Assembly (NCBI RefSeq): GCF_900188085.1
Contig: NZ_FZOU01000001.1
Coordinates: 1,178,001 to 1,242,000 of the forward strand
DNA length: 64,000 nt
Source: Granulicella rosea
GTDB taxonomy: Bacteria; Acidobacteriota; Terriglobia; Terriglobales; Acidobacteriaceae
Direction of reading: 5' to 3'
Below are positions 1 to 8,078 of the stretch, piece after piece; positions within the stretch are counted from its first letter, which is position 1, and every line of letters begins with the position of its first letter. The notes beneath the pieces are model-generated. The model was not told where the DNA came from, did not search any database, and saw nothing but the letters and a program-made list of their open reading frames with translations. The position numbers were made by a program, and so were the translations under genes.

Positions 1-1149
1 GCCGATCCGGGGCTGCACACCGATCCTTTGAACTTCGATCCGGTCGTGCGCGACGGGTACGAGCACTTCTACAACATGGACTACGACGGCGCGATCGCGC
101 GGTTCGATGCGGTGTTGAAGGCGCATCCGCAGGAGCCGATTGCTTACGACTATCTTCTGATGGCGCACATCTTCCGCGAGCTTTACCACCAGGATCTGCT
201 GGATACAACCTACTACGCCCACGACTCTTTTCTGACGACGAAGCGGAACGATGTGCATGTTTCGGACCAGGAGCGCAGCCGGATCGAGTCGTTGACGAAC
301 ACGGTCGAGACGATGTGCGAGCAGCGGATCAAGGCCAACCCACAGGATAAGAATGCGTACTTCGCACGTGGCTTTGGCAAGGGAATGCATGCTGCGTTCA
401 TCACGCTGGTGGACCATAGCTGGGTGACGGCGGCGCATCAGGGGCTGGCGGCGCGCAACGACTCCGAGGCGGCGTTGAAGATCGATCCGCAGTACGCGGA
501 CGCGCAGATGGCGGTGGGGATTCAGCAGTTTGCGGTGGCGAGCCTGCCGCGCTTCATCCGTATGATGGTGGGGATGTTCGGCGTGGGCGGGAACAAGGAA
601 AAGGGGCTGAAGGCGCTGCGGGAGTCGGCGGCGCATGGAGTGGTGACGGCGGTGGAGTCGCGCACGACGCTTTCTCTTTTTCTGCGTCACGATGCGCGCT
701 ACCCGGAGGCGCTGGAGGTGCAGCGCGGGCTTGCGACGCAGTTTCCTCACTCCTACCTCTTCCGTTTGGAGGAGGCGAATCTGACCAAGGACAAGGGAGA
801 CGGGCCGGGCGCGATTGCGATCTACAAGGCGGTGCTCGCCGACGGGCGCAAACCGGGCTACTTCATCGACGCACGGCTGCAGATGGCGTGGTTCGGCCTC
901 GCGGAGACTGAGCGCGGGCAGAATCTGCGGGTCGAGGCGGCGAAGCACTATCTCGAAGCGGCGGACCAGCCGACGGCCAGCGACTGGCTGAAGCGTCGCG
1001 CGCGGCTGAACGCGGGAGAGATGTTCGACCTGCTGCACGATCGTCCGAACGCCATAACGCAGTATCAGCTTGCCGCTGCGGGCGGCGGAGACCAGTCGCA
1101 GGCCGAGGCGGCGAGGCGCTATCTGAAGACGCCGTATACGGGCGTTTAG
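1..1149 (+). CDS. TPR-repeat protein, 5'-truncated by window edge
   Basis: The reading frame is open from the first base (ADPGLHTDP... precedes the TTG at 28), so the true start and any signal peptide lie upstream of the window. The visible 382 residues are mostly helical with TPR-like repeats: AIARFDAVLKAHPQ near the start, SEAALKIDPQYADAQ in the middle and AKHYLEAADQP near the end. TPR proteins are protein-interaction scaffolds and no enzymatic motif is visible. The stop is TAG at 1147-1149, and a separate transcription unit follows about 100 bp later. The specific partner or process cannot be told from sequence. Confidence 0.8.
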   Translation, partial: ADPGLHTDPLNFDPVVRDGYEHFYNMDYDGAIARFDAVLKAHPQEPIAYDYLLMAHIFRELYHQDLLDTTYYAHDSFLTTKRNDVHVSDQERSRIESLTNTVETMCEQRIKANPQDKNAYFARGFGKGMHAAFITLVDHSWVTAAHQGLAARNDSEAALKIDPQYADAQMAVGIQQFAVASLPRFIRMMVGMFGVGGNKEKGLKALRESAAHGVVTAVESRTTLSLFLRHDARYPEALEVQRGLATQFPHSYLFRLEEANLTKDKGDGPGAIAIYKAVLADGRKPGYFIDARLQMAWFGLAETERGQNLRVEAAKHYLEAADQPTASDWLKRRARLNAGEMFDLLHDRPNAITQYQLAAAGGGDQSQAEAARRYLKTPYTGV

Positions 1150-1195
1150 CATTCATTTCAAGGGAACTGAAATGGCGCCTTCGTCGTACTGATGT

Positions 1196-1235
1196 GAAGA
1201 TACGGCGTCGACGTCTATGGCACACTAGTATCTTC
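1196..1235 (+). repeat. Inverted repeat just before the PspC-gene ribosome site
   Basis: GAAGATAC at 1196-1203 is perfectly repeated in reverse at 1228-1235 (GTATCTTC), with 24 bases between. The second arm ends directly before the GGAGG Shine-Dalgarno (1236-1240) of the next gene. It could be an operator or an mRNA hairpin next to the ribosome site. No factor can be named. Confidence 0.4.
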
Positions 1236-1248
1236 GGAGGCACCCCCT

Positions 1249-1563
1249 ATGTTCTGCCCACACTGCGGTAAAGAGGTCGATTCTTCGGCTCGTTTCTGCT
1301 CTTACTGCGGCGCGAACGCGCGCGTCGGCTACACCCCGCAGGCCCGCATCGTACGGCCGCGTTCGCCGCGCCTGATCGCCGGCGTCTGCTCCGGCTTTGC
1401 GATTTACTTCGGCTGGGACCTCGCGCTGGTTCGCGTGCTGACGCTGGTTCTGACGGTTTTGACGAGCGGCATCGTGCTGCTGGTTTATCTTGGAGCGTGG
1501 ATCATTCTGCCGGAGTCGCAATATGCGATCAGCTCCGGCGCGGGACGGGGAACGACTGCTTGA
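1249..1563 (+). CDS. Zinc-ribbon / PspC-domain membrane protein
   Basis: A 104-residue protein starting at ATG 1249 with GGAGG 8 bases upstream. The N-terminus is a zinc ribbon with two CxxC knuckles (CPHCG near residue 3, CSYCG near residue 17). Residues about 35-90 form a PspC domain: a basic RPRSPRLIAGVC stretch, then two hydrophobic helices (LALVRVLTLVLTVL and IVLLVYLGAWIILP). PspC domains belong to membrane-stress sensing (phage-shock) systems. No pspA or pspB is nearby, so this is a stand-alone member. The zinc-ribbon plus PspC arrangement is seen in other bacteria; its ligand or partner is unknown. lysA follows 14 bases after the stop. Confidence 0.85.
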   Translation: MFCPHCGKEVDSSARFCSYCGANARVGYTPQARIVRPRSPRLIAGVCSGFAIYFGWDLALVRVLTLVLTVLTSGIVLLVYLGAWIILPESQYAISSGAGRGTTA

Positions 1564-1577
1564 GCCTTACGAAGAAG

Positions 1578-2858
1578 ATGGCAACTGCTGGAAACGATGT
1601 AAATCCGCGCCCTTTTGCTTACCGCAAACGTGTTTTGCAGTGTGACGGCGTATCGCTGGCTGCGCTGGCCGAAAGCCACGGCACGCCGCTCTATGTGTAC
1701 TCGCAGCAGCATGTGCTGGCGCGGCTGGCGATGTTTCAGCAGGCGTTTGCGGCGGTTCCGCACACGATCTGCTATGCGGTGAAGGCGAATTCGTCGCTCG
1801 CGCTGATCAAGCTGCTGGGCGAGCAGGGCGCGGGCTTCGACATCGTCTCCGGCGGCGAGCTGGAGCGGGTGCGCAAAGCGTCGAAGAAGTCTCTCGACCG
1901 GGTGGTCTTTGCCGGCGTGGGCAAGCAGGTCGCGGAGATCGATGCCGCGATCGGGGCCGGGATTCTGCTCTTCAATGTGGAGTCGGAGGGCGAACTGGCC
2001 CTGCTGGCCGAACGTGCAGAGGCGCTGGGGATCGAGGCGCGGTACTCGCTGCGGGTGAACCCGGATGTCTTCGCGGATACGCACCCGTATATCTCCACTG
2101 GGTTGAGCGCGCATAAATTCGGAATCGACATCAACGCGGCGCGGGGGATCTATCGCAAGGCTCGTAAGTATAAGTTTCTAAAAGCTGCCGGCGTTAGCGT
2201 ACATATCGGCTCGCAGATTCGCGCGGTCGACCCGTTTGGCAAGGCGATGGACCGCGTGGTTGGGCTGGTCATGGAGCTGCGCGAGGACGGGATCCACCTG
2301 ACGCATATCGACGCGGGTGGCGGGCTGGGCATCGAGTATACGGACGCGCCGTTCGACCCGGAGGCGCAGGTTGCGGCCTATGCGGAGGCCGTGCTGAAGG
2401 CGACCGAGGGTCTGGGGCTGCATCTGCTGTTGGAGCCGGGGCGGTTTCTCGTCGCGCAGGCGGGCGCGCTGGTGACGCGGGTGTTGAATGTCAAGAAGAA
2501 CGGCGACAAGACCTTCGTCATCACCGATGCGGGCATGAACGACCTGATCCGACCGTCGCTTTATCAGGCACATCACCAGATTTTGCCGGTGAAGCAGGCT
2601 GCCGGGGCGAGCGCGCCGGTGGATATCGTGGGTCCTGTGTGCGAATCGGGGGACTTTTTCGCGCGCGACCGCGAGATGCCTGCGTCCAAACCGGGCGATC
2701 TGCTGGCGATTCTCGACGCCGGCGCCTATGGAATGAGCTTGACGTCGAACTACAACACGCGTCCGCGTCCCGCGGAGGTGCTGGTGGATGGCGATGAGGC
2801 GCGGGTGATCCGGCGGCGGGAGACGTTGAAGGATCTGTTTGGGCCGGAGTCGCTATGA
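1578..2858 (+). CDS. lysA: Diaminopimelate decarboxylase
   Basis: A 426-residue PLP-dependent fold-III decarboxylase that converts meso-diaminopimelate to L-lysine, the last step of lysine biosynthesis, in the cytoplasm. Family signatures visible: the PLP lysine in YAVKAN (about residue 69), HIGSQI, the glycine-rich DAGGGLGIEY, EPGRFLVAQAG, the active-site Cys in GPVCESGDFF, and a C-terminal AYGMSLTSNYN. Start chosen at ATG 1578 because homologues begin just before the RPFAYR-like segment. The same frame is open upstream to 1497, but that stretch overlaps the PspC gene. Length is normal for the family. Confidence 0.96.
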   Translation: MATAGNDVNPRPFAYRKRVLQCDGVSLAALAESHGTPLYVYSQQHVLARLAMFQQAFAAVPHTICYAVKANSSLALIKLLGEQGAGFDIVSGGELERVRKASKKSLDRVVFAGVGKQVAEIDAAIGAGILLFNVESEGELALLAERAEALGIEARYSLRVNPDVFADTHPYISTGLSAHKFGIDINAARGIYRKARKYKFLKAAGVSVHIGSQIRAVDPFGKAMDRVVGLVMELREDGIHLTHIDAGGGLGIEYTDAPFDPEAQVAAYAEAVLKATEGLGLHLLLEPGRFLVAQAGALVTRVLNVKKNGDKTFVITDAGMNDLIRPSLYQAHHQILPVKQAAGASAPVDIVGPVCESGDFFARDREMPASKPGDLLAILDAGAYGMSLTSNYNTRPRPAEVLVDGDEARVIRRRETLKDLFGPESL

Positions 2859-2875
2859 GTCGAGGCGGAAGGCCG

Positions 2876-2929
2876 AGGGCTAAAGCCCTGCCTTTCGCAT
2901 GACTTTATTCATGGGGCTGAAGCCCCATG
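2876..2929. repeat. Pair of REP-like hairpins (GGGCT..AGCCC)
   Basis: Two related hairpins lie in the 221-base lysA-yebC gap. AGGGCT/AGCCCT occupies 2876-2889, and CATGGGGCT/AGCCCCATG occupies 2910-2929 with a two-base loop and nine perfect pairs. They share the GGGCT-R-A-AGCCC core and resemble the short interspersed palindromes common in Acidobacteriaceae intergenic regions. No U-tract follows, so they do not look like ordinary terminators. A possible yebC promoter would lie in 2930-3070, but I could not pin one down. Confidence 0.55.
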
Positions 2930-3079
2930 CTTCCACCGGAATGCGATTGTGCGTTGGCCGTGCCTTGATGCACCATTCCTGCTAAAATCCGAAGGTCGCG
3001 CAGGTCCGGATTTTGTCCGGTTTCCGCGCAAAATTCACCCCGTTCGAACCGATTCGATTCAGGGTTTTGAGGTTTTACC

Positions 3080-3817
3080 ATGTCCGGCCACTCAAAATGG
3101 GCAACAATCAAGCATAAGAAGGGCGCAACCGACGCCAAGCGTGGCAAGATCTTCACGCGTCTGATCAAGGAAATCACCATCGCGGCGAAGAGTGGCGGCG
3201 GCGATCCGGACGGCAACCCGCGTCTGCGCACGGCGATTCTGGCGGCCAAGGCCGAGAATATGCCCGCCGACAACATCAAGCGCGCGATCCAGCGCGGCAC
3301 GGGTGAGCTGGAAGGTCTGTCGTACGACGAGATTACCTACGAGGGCTACGGTCCGGGCGGCGTCGCAATCATCATCGAGGTGCTGACGGACAACAAGAAC
3401 CGCGCGGTGAGCGAGGTGCGCCATGCCTTCTCGAAGAACGGCGGCAACCTGGGCGCGGATGGCGCGGTGTCGTGGATGTTCACGAAGAAGGGCGTCATCT
3501 CGATCGACAAGGATGCGGCGAACGAGGATCAACTGATGGAGATCGTGCTGGAGTCCGGCGCGGAGGACCTGAACGACGAGGGCGATTCGTGGGAGATTCT
3601 GTGCGATCCGAAGGACTTCGAGGCTGTGACCGAGGCGCTGAAGAAGGCGAAGATCGAGACGCAGCATGCCGAGGTGACGAAGATCGCCTCGACATACACG
3701 AAGCTCGAAGGCGCACAGGCCGGACAGATGGTGCGTCTGTTGGAGACGATCGAAGATCTGGACGACACGCAGAACGTGTACTCCAACTTCGACTTCGACT
3801 CGGCGCCTGCGGAATAA
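3080..3817 (+). CDS. YebC/PmpR-family transcriptional regulator (TACO1 family)
   Basis: A 245-residue protein beginning with the invariant [15 protein letters not shown] and [13 protein letters not shown] segment, followed by [14 protein letters not shown] and the acidic central region typical of the family. YebC-type proteins are cytoplasmic. Members are described as DNA-binding regulators and, more recently, as translation factors that relieve ribosome stalling on proline-rich sequences. The sequence does not say which applies here. Length is standard. It is a monocistronic-looking gene behind the REP-like hairpins. Confidence 0.92.
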   Translation: MSGHSKWATIKHKKGATDAKRGKIFTRLIKEITIAAKSGGGDPDGNPRLRTAILAAKAENMPADNIKRAIQRGTGELEGLSYDEITYEGYGPGGVAIIIEVLTDNKNRAVSEVRHAFSKNGGNLGADGAVSWMFTKKGVISIDKDAANEDQLMEIVLESGAEDLNDEGDSWEILCDPKDFEAVTEALKKAKIETQHAEVTKIASTYTKLEGAQAGQMVRLLETIEDLDDTQNVYSNFDFDSAPAE

Positions 3818-3889
3818 GCTCGTTTCCTTGGATGTCTCGTTGGGATGGGACTAAATGCTGTTGTGTTGCAACCTTGAACGGAGTTTCAT

Positions 3890-4633
3890 TTGCCCATCCT
3901 GAGTAAGGTTCTTGGCTCGCTCGTTTTGATTTTTGCTCTTCCGGCTGCATCGGTTTTTGCCCAGTCTGCCGGCGAGGTCAAATATACGAATCCGCTGGAC
4001 GCGGCCAGCACGCATCAGCCGCATAGCTACGGCGTGATTCTGCAGGGCGGCAACGGCCTGACGGACGACCGTAACGGCTTTCACTTCATCATGGCCGGCT
4101 TCCAGGGCGGCCGTGTGCTGACCAATAACTTCGGCAAGGGCATCTTCCGGGGTAACTTCGAATATGGCGTTCAGGTGCTGCCGTACTGGCAGTCCTTTAC
4201 GCCGAAGTTTCAGAAGGTGAGTTGCACACAGGCGACAGGGTCCGCCGTGATTACCTGCTCGCAGCCGTACACGATCGGCGGCACATTTACCGGGGCGAGC
4301 GTTACGCCGATCATTCTGCGCTGGAACTTCGCGCGGCATGGTAAGTTCGTTCCGTGGGGACAGGCTGCGGGCGGGCTGCTCTGGACGAACCATAAGTATC
4401 CGGCGTACGGATCGACCGCAGTGAACCTGCAGACCAACGGACCCAATGGCGAGGCAAGTGTTTGGAACTTCACGCCGCAGGGCGGCATCGGTCTGCACTA
4501 CTTCGTGAACCCGAAGCACTCGGTGGACTTCAGTGCGAACGGCGTTCATATTTCGAGCGCATCGCTGGGCGACCGAAATCCGGGCGTGAATGCGAGCGTG
4601 CAGTTTTCGTTAGGCTATAGCTGGTGGAAGTAA
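3890..4633 (+). CDS. PagL-like acyloxyacyl hydrolase (lipid A 3-O-deacylase)
   Basis: A 247-residue outer-membrane beta-barrel candidate. The N-terminus is a signal peptide (VLGSLVLIFALPAASVFAQS, cleavage probably after VFA). The C-terminal part carries the PagL-type catalytic surroundings: HISSASLGDRNPG, with His and Ser two residues apart and the downstream N-P-G, then a final strand ending LGYSWWK with an aromatic terminus. PagL removes the 3-O-linked acyl chain of lipid A in the outer membrane. The start is TTG 3890: an in-frame TGA lies at 3875-3877 and ACGGAG at 3878-3883 is well spaced. Catalytic assignment is by motif only. Confidence 0.7.
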   Translation: MPILSKVLGSLVLIFALPAASVFAQSAGEVKYTNPLDAASTHQPHSYGVILQGGNGLTDDRNGFHFIMAGFQGGRVLTNNFGKGIFRGNFEYGVQVLPYWQSFTPKFQKVSCTQATGSAVITCSQPYTIGGTFTGASVTPIILRWNFARHGKFVPWGQAAGGLLWTNHKYPAYGSTAVNLQTNGPNGEASVWNFTPQGGIGLHYFVNPKHSVDFSANGVHISSASLGDRNPGVNASVQFSLGYSWWK

Positions 4634-4648
4634 CACCCGATCGAGTTC

Positions 4649-5569
4649 ATGAACCCAGATTCCATCATCGAGTGTGTCCCGAATTTTTCTGAAGGCGCGG
4701 ACGAGTCCAAGGTACGGCAGATCGTTGCGTCGATGTGCGTCGACGGCGTGCGGCTGCTGGACTGGTCGCGCGACGCGGACCACAACCGGTCGGTCGTGAC
4801 GATCGCCGGCGCCCCAGGGCCGGTGATGGAGGCGGCGATCAATGCCGCCGGCATGGCGGCGAAGCTGATCGACCTGACGGAGCAGACCGGAGTTCATCCG
4901 CGGATCGGCGCGGCGGACGTGATTCCGTTTGTGCCGGTGCATGGCGTTTCGCTGGCCGAGGCGGCCATGCTGGCGCGGCAGGCGGGTCTGCAGATCTGGC
5001 GGCGGTACGGGGTTCCCGTGTATTTTTACGGCGCCGCCGCAGCCCGGCCGGACCGGGTGCAGCTTGAGGATGTGCGGCGAGGTCAATTTGAAGGCCTGCG
5101 CGAGGCGTCTTTGAAGGATGCATCGCGCCGGCCTGATGTCGGCGGCCCGGAGCTGCATGCGACGGCGGGCGCGAGCGCGGTCGGGGCGCGGACGTTCCTG
5201 ATCGCGTACAACATCTACCTGGCATCGGGCGATATCTCCGTCGCGCGCGCGGTTGCGCGGGATATTCGCGCCTCGTCGGGCGGTATGCAGGGCGTGAAGG
5301 CGCTGGGTGTGCTGGCGAACGGACGGCCACAGGTGACGATGAATATTACGGACTTCACGCTGACGCCGATGCACCGCGTTCACAAGGCGGTCGAGGATCT
5401 GGCGCGTCAGCATGGAGTTTCGCTGGGCGAAGGGGAGCTGATCGGACTGATTCCGCAGGACGCGCTGGGCGCGGACTCGGCGTGGGCCGACCAGATTCCG
5501 GGCTTCGATCCGGAGGCCAAGATTCTGGAGCGCAAGCTGCATCACCCCATCGACTGGCCTGGGATCTGA
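4649..5569 (+). CDS. ftcD: Glutamate formimidoyltransferase
   Basis: A 306-residue enzyme of the formiminotransferase family, which transfers the formimino group of N-formiminoglutamate to tetrahydrofolate in histidine breakdown. Visible signatures: IIECVPNFSEG at the N-terminus, LDWSRDADHNRSV, TGVHPRIGAADVIPFVP, and RDIRASSGG with GVKALGV. The length corresponds to the transferase domain alone; the cyclodeaminase domain found in animal FTCD is absent. No hut genes are in the window. The ABC ATPase gene starts two bases after the stop, so the two are probably co-transcribed. Confidence 0.92.
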   Translation: MNPDSIIECVPNFSEGADESKVRQIVASMCVDGVRLLDWSRDADHNRSVVTIAGAPGPVMEAAINAAGMAAKLIDLTEQTGVHPRIGAADVIPFVPVHGVSLAEAAMLARQAGLQIWRRYGVPVYFYGAAAARPDRVQLEDVRRGQFEGLREASLKDASRRPDVGGPELHATAGASAVGARTFLIAYNIYLASGDISVARAVARDIRASSGGMQGVKALGVLANGRPQVTMNITDFTLTPMHRVHKAVEDLARQHGVSLGEGELIGLIPQDALGADSAWADQIPGFDPEAKILERKLHHPIDWPGI

Positions 5570-5571
5570 GC

Positions 5572-6354
5572 ATGGCTGCCGAACCGTTCCTCCATCTGAA
5601 CCACGTGAATGTGGTGCGCGGCGAGACGCCGGTGCTGCACGATGTGAACCTCACGATTCATCGGGGCGAGCATATTGCCCTGCTGGGGCCGAATGGCTGC
5701 GGCAAGTCGACGCTGCTGAAGACGATGACCTGCGAGCTGTATCCGCTGGCGCAGCCGGAGACCGAGGTGAGGATCTTCGGGCGGAAACGGTGGGATCTGA
5801 CGGAGCTGAAGAAGCAGCTGGGCGTGGTTTCGGCGGAGTTGCCGGGACGGCCGTTCCTGCAGGCGACCGGCTTCGATGCGATTCTGACCGGTTTCTTTTC
5901 AAGCTCGACCCTTTGGCCGAATCTGACCGTGACCGAAGAGATGCGCGAGCGCGCGGAGAAGGTGCTGATCCAGATCGACGGCGCCAGACTGCGGCATAAA
6001 CCGGTTGGCGAGATGTCGGCCGGGCAGGTGAGGCGGATTCTGATTGGTCGTGCACTGGCAGCTTCGGCCGGAACGCTGCTGCTCGATGAGCCCTCGAATG
6101 CGCTCGATCTCGCTGCCCAGCGGGAGCTGCGCAACCTGATGCGGGAGCTGGCGCAGGCGGGCACGACGCTGGTGCTGATCACGCATAACATTGCGGATAT
6201 CATCCCCGAGATCGAACGTGTGCTGATGATGCGGGATGGGCGCGTGATCGCCGATGGCGGCAAGCCGGAGCTGTTGACGGCTGAGCGGCTGGGCGAGTTG
6301 TTTGGGACGCCGGTGCGGCTGGCGGAGTCTGGCGGATTTTATCAGGCCTGGTAA
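5572..6354 (+). CDS. ABC transporter ATP-binding protein (ModF/YlmA-like), orphan
   Basis: A 260-residue single-domain ATPase. Walker A is GPNGCGKST (about residue 43), the signature is EMSAGQVRR in place of LSGGQ, Walker B is LLLDEPSNALD, and the switch His is in LITHN. The order and the SELPGRPF insert resemble the stand-alone molybdate/iron-type ATPases rather than drug exporters. Start ATG 5572 lies two bases after the ftcD stop; a longer in-frame opening at 5482 overlaps ftcD and was rejected. No permease or binding protein is adjacent, so the transported substrate cannot be assigned. Confidence 0.85.
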   Translation: MAAEPFLHLNHVNVVRGETPVLHDVNLTIHRGEHIALLGPNGCGKSTLLKTMTCELYPLAQPETEVRIFGRKRWDLTELKKQLGVVSAELPGRPFLQATGFDAILTGFFSSSTLWPNLTVTEEMRERAEKVLIQIDGARLRHKPVGEMSAGQVRRILIGRALAASAGTLLLDEPSNALDLAAQRELRNLMRELAQAGTTLVLITHNIADIIPEIERVLMMRDGRVIADGGKPELLTAERLGELFGTPVRLAESGGFYQAW

Positions 6355-6379
6355 TGTTGCCGCTTGTTCAAGCGAAGAG

Positions 6380-6420
6380 CGAAAGCAGATTCCCTGCGGG
6401 AATGACAAGCAAAGAGAACA
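6380..6420. repeat. Interspersed hairpin repeat, TTCCC-TGC-GGGAATGACAA type
   Basis: TTCCC/GGGAA arms (6390-6402) around TGC, followed by ATGACAAGCAAAGAG. Similar elements occur at 63634-63660 (TTCC/GGGAA then ATGACAACCAAAAG) and, degenerate, at 57218-57240 (CCTC/GAGG then ATGACAGAC). The shared hairpin plus ATGACA tail marks a small repeat family placed between genes. Here it sits between the convergent ABC ATPase and lexA genes. Confidence 0.5.
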
Positions 6421-6440
6421 GAAAACAACGGGGCGGAAAC

Positions 6441-7052
6441 TCAGGCGTACTTGCGTAGGACTCCCAGAACCTTGCCCTGAATGCTGACACTGCCGGCGGG
6501 TGCATAGATGGGCGCCATCTCGGCATTTGAGGGCTGGAGGCGGATCATGGCGCCTTCGCGGTAAAAGCGCTTGAGGGTGGCGTCGGCGCCGTCGATGAGA
6601 GCGACGATGATCTCGCCCTCGCGCGCGGTGCGCGTGCGTTCGACCAGCACGTAGTCGCCGGAGACGATGTGTTCGTCGCGCATGGAGTCTCCGCGCACTT
6701 CGAGCGCGAAGACCTCGCGGCTGCCGATGATGTCGCCGAGCGAGATGGACTCCGCGGTCTCGATGGCCTCGACCGGGCGGCCGGCGGCGATGCGCCCAAG
6801 CAGCGGCAGGCGCTCGTAGTTCTTCTTGCTGGCGACCGGCGTCGCGGGCAGCACGTCGATGGAGCGGCTGCGGTTGTGCGCGCGCTGCAGCAGGCCCTTA
6901 TTTTGCAGGTTGGTGATGTGCTTATGCACCGTGGCGAGTGAGTTGAGACCCAGACCGGTGGCGATCTCCTCGTAGGAGGGGGAGTAGCCGTTTTTCTGGG
7001 TGAAGCCCGAAAGGAAGTCGATCACTTCTTTTTGCCGACGTGTGATAGCCAT
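6441..7052 (-). CDS. lexA: LexA SOS repressor
   Basis: A 203-residue repressor and self-cleaving serine protease. The N-terminal winged helix-turn-helix is visible (ITRRQKEVIDFL, then SPSYEEIATGLGLNSLATVHKHI). The hinge contains the cleavage site as IAAGRP (Ala-Gly bond). The catalytic dyad is Ser in VRGDSMRDEHI and Lys in DATLKRFYRE. It represses DNA-repair genes until RecA filaments trigger cleavage. Start ATG 7052 gives the standard MAITRRQ N-terminus. The same frame is open upstream to 7280, but that extension has no homology. The gene is divergent from the response regulator at 7331. Confidence 0.95.
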   Translation of the reverse strand: MAITRRQKEVIDFLSGFTQKNGYSPSYEEIATGLGLNSLATVHKHITNLQNKGLLQRAHNRSRSIDVLPATPVASKKNYERLPLLGRIAAGRPVEAIETAESISLGDIIGSREVFALEVRGDSMRDEHIVSGDYVLVERTRTAREGEIIVALIDGADATLKRFYREGAMIRLQPSNAEMAPIYAPAGSVSIQGKVLGVLRKYA

Positions 7053-7139
7053 GACAGCGATTGTAGCGAATAAAAAGCGAACGTGCGATAACTTTATAGA
7101 TTCTTTTCCAGAGTTGTGGAAAGTTGCGGACCATTTTTG

Positions 7140-7158
7140 GGAACGAAGGTAATGTTCC
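7140..7158. promoter_or_regulatory. Candidate LexA-type operator (GGAAC-N9-GTTCC)
   Basis: A 5-bp inverted repeat GGAAC (7140-7144) / GTTCC (7154-7158) lies 88-106 bases upstream of the lexA start. The GAAC/GTTC half-sites resemble those of the Gram-positive LexA box, but the spacing (9 rather than 4) does not match. It is a weak candidate for autoregulation. A perfect GCACCC/GGGTGC hairpin (7193-7208) of unknown role lies further upstream. Confidence 0.25.
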
Positions 7159-7263
7159 TGATTTGGGATCGATCCTTGGAAGAAACTCATATGCACCCTT
7201 GCGGGTGCTATCGCCAGCAAAGCAAAGTAATCACAAGCCGGTTCGATAGTAACTGACTGGCGT

Positions 7264-7278
7264 TGGCTGTATTGTTGC
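7264..7278 (+). promoter_or_regulatory. Sigma-54 (-24/-12) promoter candidate for the flagellar regulator operon
   Basis: TGGC (7264-7267) and TTGC (7275-7278) are separated by seven bases, the canonical RpoN spacing with GG and GC ten bases apart. The predicted transcription start is about 7290, giving a leader of about 40 bases to the ATG at 7331. Together with three similar sites in this locus it indicates RpoN control of flagellar genes. Confidence 0.6.
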
Positions 7279-7330
7279 ACCCATTCCTTCCCAGAGAAAG
7301 TTTTAAGAAACCACCGGGGGTACGACAGCT

Positions 7331-8074
7331 ATGAGGGTTTTAATCATTGAAGACGATGCGGCATTGGGGTTGTTTCTGCAAAAGGGGCTGAAGCTGGAGG
7401 GCCACGAGGTGGGCCTGGTTACGGACGGCGAGGCTGGGCTGGAGCAGGCATTGGAGCAATCTCCGGACCTGATTGTGCTGGACCTGAGTCTGCCAAAGCG
7501 CGACGGCATGGAGGTGCTGGAGGCGATGCAGGGGCGGTTGACACAGACGTCCGTGCTGGTGCTGACGGGGCGGAGCGCGGTGGAGGAGCGTGTGCGCTGC
7601 CTGAATATGGGCGCGGACGATTGCCTGCTGAAGCCGTTCAGCTTTCACGAATTGACCGCGCGTTGCCGGGTGCTGTTGCGGCGGCGGGAGCAGTTTGCCG
7701 ATCCGACGCTGCGTCATGGCGACGTGGAGCTGAACCGGATGGAGCGGAAGGTGACGCGGCACGGTCGTCCGATCGACCTGACGGGCAAGGAGTTCGCGCT
7801 GCTGGAGTTCCTGATGCAGGCGCGCGGGCGATGCTGCACGCGGGGCGAGCTGCTGAAGGAGGTATGGCAGATGTCGCCGGATGCGGGCACGAACGTGGTG
7901 GATGTGTATGTGAACTACCTGCGCAAGAAGCTGAGCGCGGGCGATCCGGCGGACGACGCGCCGGTGATCGAGACGGTCCGGGGCGAAGGCTACATGCTCG
8001 GCGTGGGGAGTGGAAGAAAGCCTGTATCGCGCGTGGGTGGGGTCTTTGGTCTGGGGGCTCGGGCGCATGCATGA
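7331..8074 (+). CDS. OmpR/PhoB-family response regulator
   Basis: A 247-residue two-domain regulator. The receiver (about 1-120) has the acidic pair (IIEDDA), the phospho-acceptor Asp in LIVLDLSLPKRDGM, Thr in VLVLTGRSA and Lys in CLLKPFS. The C-terminal winged helix (about 128-225) has the family pattern DLTGKEFALLEFL, GELLKEVW and VDVYVNYLRKKL, then ETVRGEGYML. It binds DNA when phosphorylated by a sensor kinase. No full-length kinase is adjacent; the next gene encodes only a DHp domain. It heads the flagellar locus behind a sigma-54-like promoter, so a role in flagellar gene control is inferred from position. Confidence 0.92.
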   Translation: MRVLIIEDDAALGLFLQKGLKLEGHEVGLVTDGEAGLEQALEQSPDLIVLDLSLPKRDGMEVLEAMQGRLTQTSVLVLTGRSAVEERVRCLNMGADDCLLKPFSFHELTARCRVLLRRREQFADPTLRHGDVELNRMERKVTRHGRPIDLTGKEFALLEFLMQARGRCCTRGELLKEVWQMSPDAGTNVVDVYVNYLRKKLSAGDPADDAPVIETVRGEGYMLGVGSGRKPVSRVGGVFGLGARAHA

Positions 8075-8078
8075 GGAG

